NCBI GenBank assembly: GCA_016868305.1
Contig: VGHK01000003.1
Span: 18,858-82,857 of the forward strand
Source of the DNA: Betaproteobacteria bacterium
GTDB lineage: Bacteria; Pseudomonadota; Gammaproteobacteria; Burkholderiales; Burkholderiaceae_A
Reading direction: 5' to 3'
Length of the DNA stretch: 64,000 nt
A model generated the notes under the pieces. It had not been told where the DNA came from and did no database searches. It saw only the letters and a program-made list of their open reading frames with translations. Of this stretch, positions 63,526-64,000 are shown piece after piece (position 1 is the stretch's first letter; the number at the start of each line of letters is the position of its first letter). A program made the translations under genes and the position numbers.

Positions 63526-63726
63526 CTACTGAAGGCTGTTGTGAATAATGCTCAGAGCCAGCGTGAGAACCACCAGAACGCCAAAGGCAATGGCAAACAC
63601 CTTGGTATTTTGATTTGCGACGCTGCCGTCAAGGCCCTTGCGTTTCACCAGAAACACCGGGTACAAAAAGGGCAAAAGGACAATAATTCCAAAAAAAATA
63701 AACAGGTGTGTGCTGGCTTGTTCCAT
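63526..63726 (-). CDS. Small hydrophobic protein, two membrane helices
   Basis: The 66-residue product has hydrophobic helices at about 7-26 and 43-62, with a basic loop (KRKGLDG) between, suggesting both ends in the periplasm and the loop in the cytoplasm. GGGGG lies 5 bases before the ATG. No family was recognised. It lies upstream of the exporter gene on the same strand. Confidence 0.65.
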   Translation of the reverse strand: MEQASTHLFIFFGIIVLLPFLYPVFLVKRKGLDGSVANQNTKVFAIAFGVLVVLTLALSIIHNSLQ

Positions 63727-63890
63727 AAAACCCCCGTAATGAGTGTTAACCCTGAGCGTTCATCATAGCGCCTTGGCTATCGGTTTGCACATTTTCATCT
63801 TTGTTTCCCGGCACCAGCAAAGAGGGGTATGAGAAAGCTGCCTGCCTTCACCCAAGTCGGTCTCGCGCCTCCACTACACTAGCGGCAATC

Positions 63891-64000
63891 ATGCGGTCTC
63901 TTTCAGCCCCTTATCGTGCTCTTGTTATTGGTAGCTCTGGCAGCATTGGGTCGGCCTTTGTACAGGCATTGGAGGCAGATGAACGCTGTGCGGGGTTGGT
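63891..64000 (+). CDS. Short-chain dehydrogenase, N-terminus only (runs off the window)
   Basis: From the ATG at 63891 the frame is open to the right edge and gives 36 residues. The segment ALVIGSSGSIGSAFVQAL is a Rossmann GxxxGxG motif of short-chain dehydrogenases, similar to CsgA/C-factor types. The rest lies beyond the window. Confidence 0.65.
   Translation, partial: MRSLSAPYRALVIGSSGSIGSAFVQALEADERCAGL

Overview
The window is GC-rich, gene-dense bacterial chromosome. Its gene order points to a betaproteobacterium, most likely Burkholderiales: rluC-HAD-sppA opposite rne-moaA; maf facing yceD-rpmF-plsX-fabHDG-acpP-fabF-rpoE-rseA-rseB-degP-lepA-lepB-rnc-era-recO-pdxJ-acpS-nagZ; adjacent parE-parC; and paired small cytochromes c. 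No rRNA, tRNA, CRISPR array, insertion sequence or phage gene was seen.

Bases 1-37511 are mostly housekeeping. They hold a partial membrane-protein gene, a small secreted protein, rraA, topoisomerase IV (parE, parC), htpG, two cytochromes c and moaA. RNase E (rne) follows, with a 423-base upstream region shared with rluC. Next come a HAD phosphatase, sppA, maf, the fatty-acid and phospholipid cluster, the sigma-E envelope-stress unit (rpoE-rseA-rseB-degP), lepA-lepB-rnc-era-recO-pdxJ-acpS-nagZ, and two DNA-repair genes (a family-5 uracil-DNA glycosylase and uvrC). Many neighbours overlap by 1 to 20 bases, so much of this is probably co-transcribed. The only gene-free stretch above 300 bases is 13442-13864.

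Bases 37613-58110 (minus strand) hold a complete type VI secretion system (T6SS). In transcription order it reads: a 250-residue protein, tssB, tssC, hcp, tssE, tssF, tssG, tssH, vgrG, a MORN-type repeat protein, a DUF4280 PAAR-like protein, a 78-residue membrane protein, tssJ, tssK, tssL, tssM, tssA. All 13 core components are present. TssH lacks the middle coiled-coil domain, and TssM lacks both the P-loop and one N-terminal membrane helix.

Bases 58109-62080 hold an apparently dedicated sensory locus: a histidine kinase on the plus strand, converging on a minus-strand set of a NarL-type response regulator, an 81-residue membrane protein, a 7-helix membrane sensor with a PAS-like tail, and an unrecognised 243-residue protein. 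An identical 12-bp near-palindrome, ATACTAAAGTAT, occurs three times: before tssB, between the 250-residue gene and the kinase, and before the 243-residue gene. This suggests one regulator binds all three sites, coupling the sensory locus to the T6SS. It is the most interesting feature of the window.

The right end has a Bcr/CflA-type drug exporter, a small membrane protein and the start of a short-chain dehydrogenase gene.
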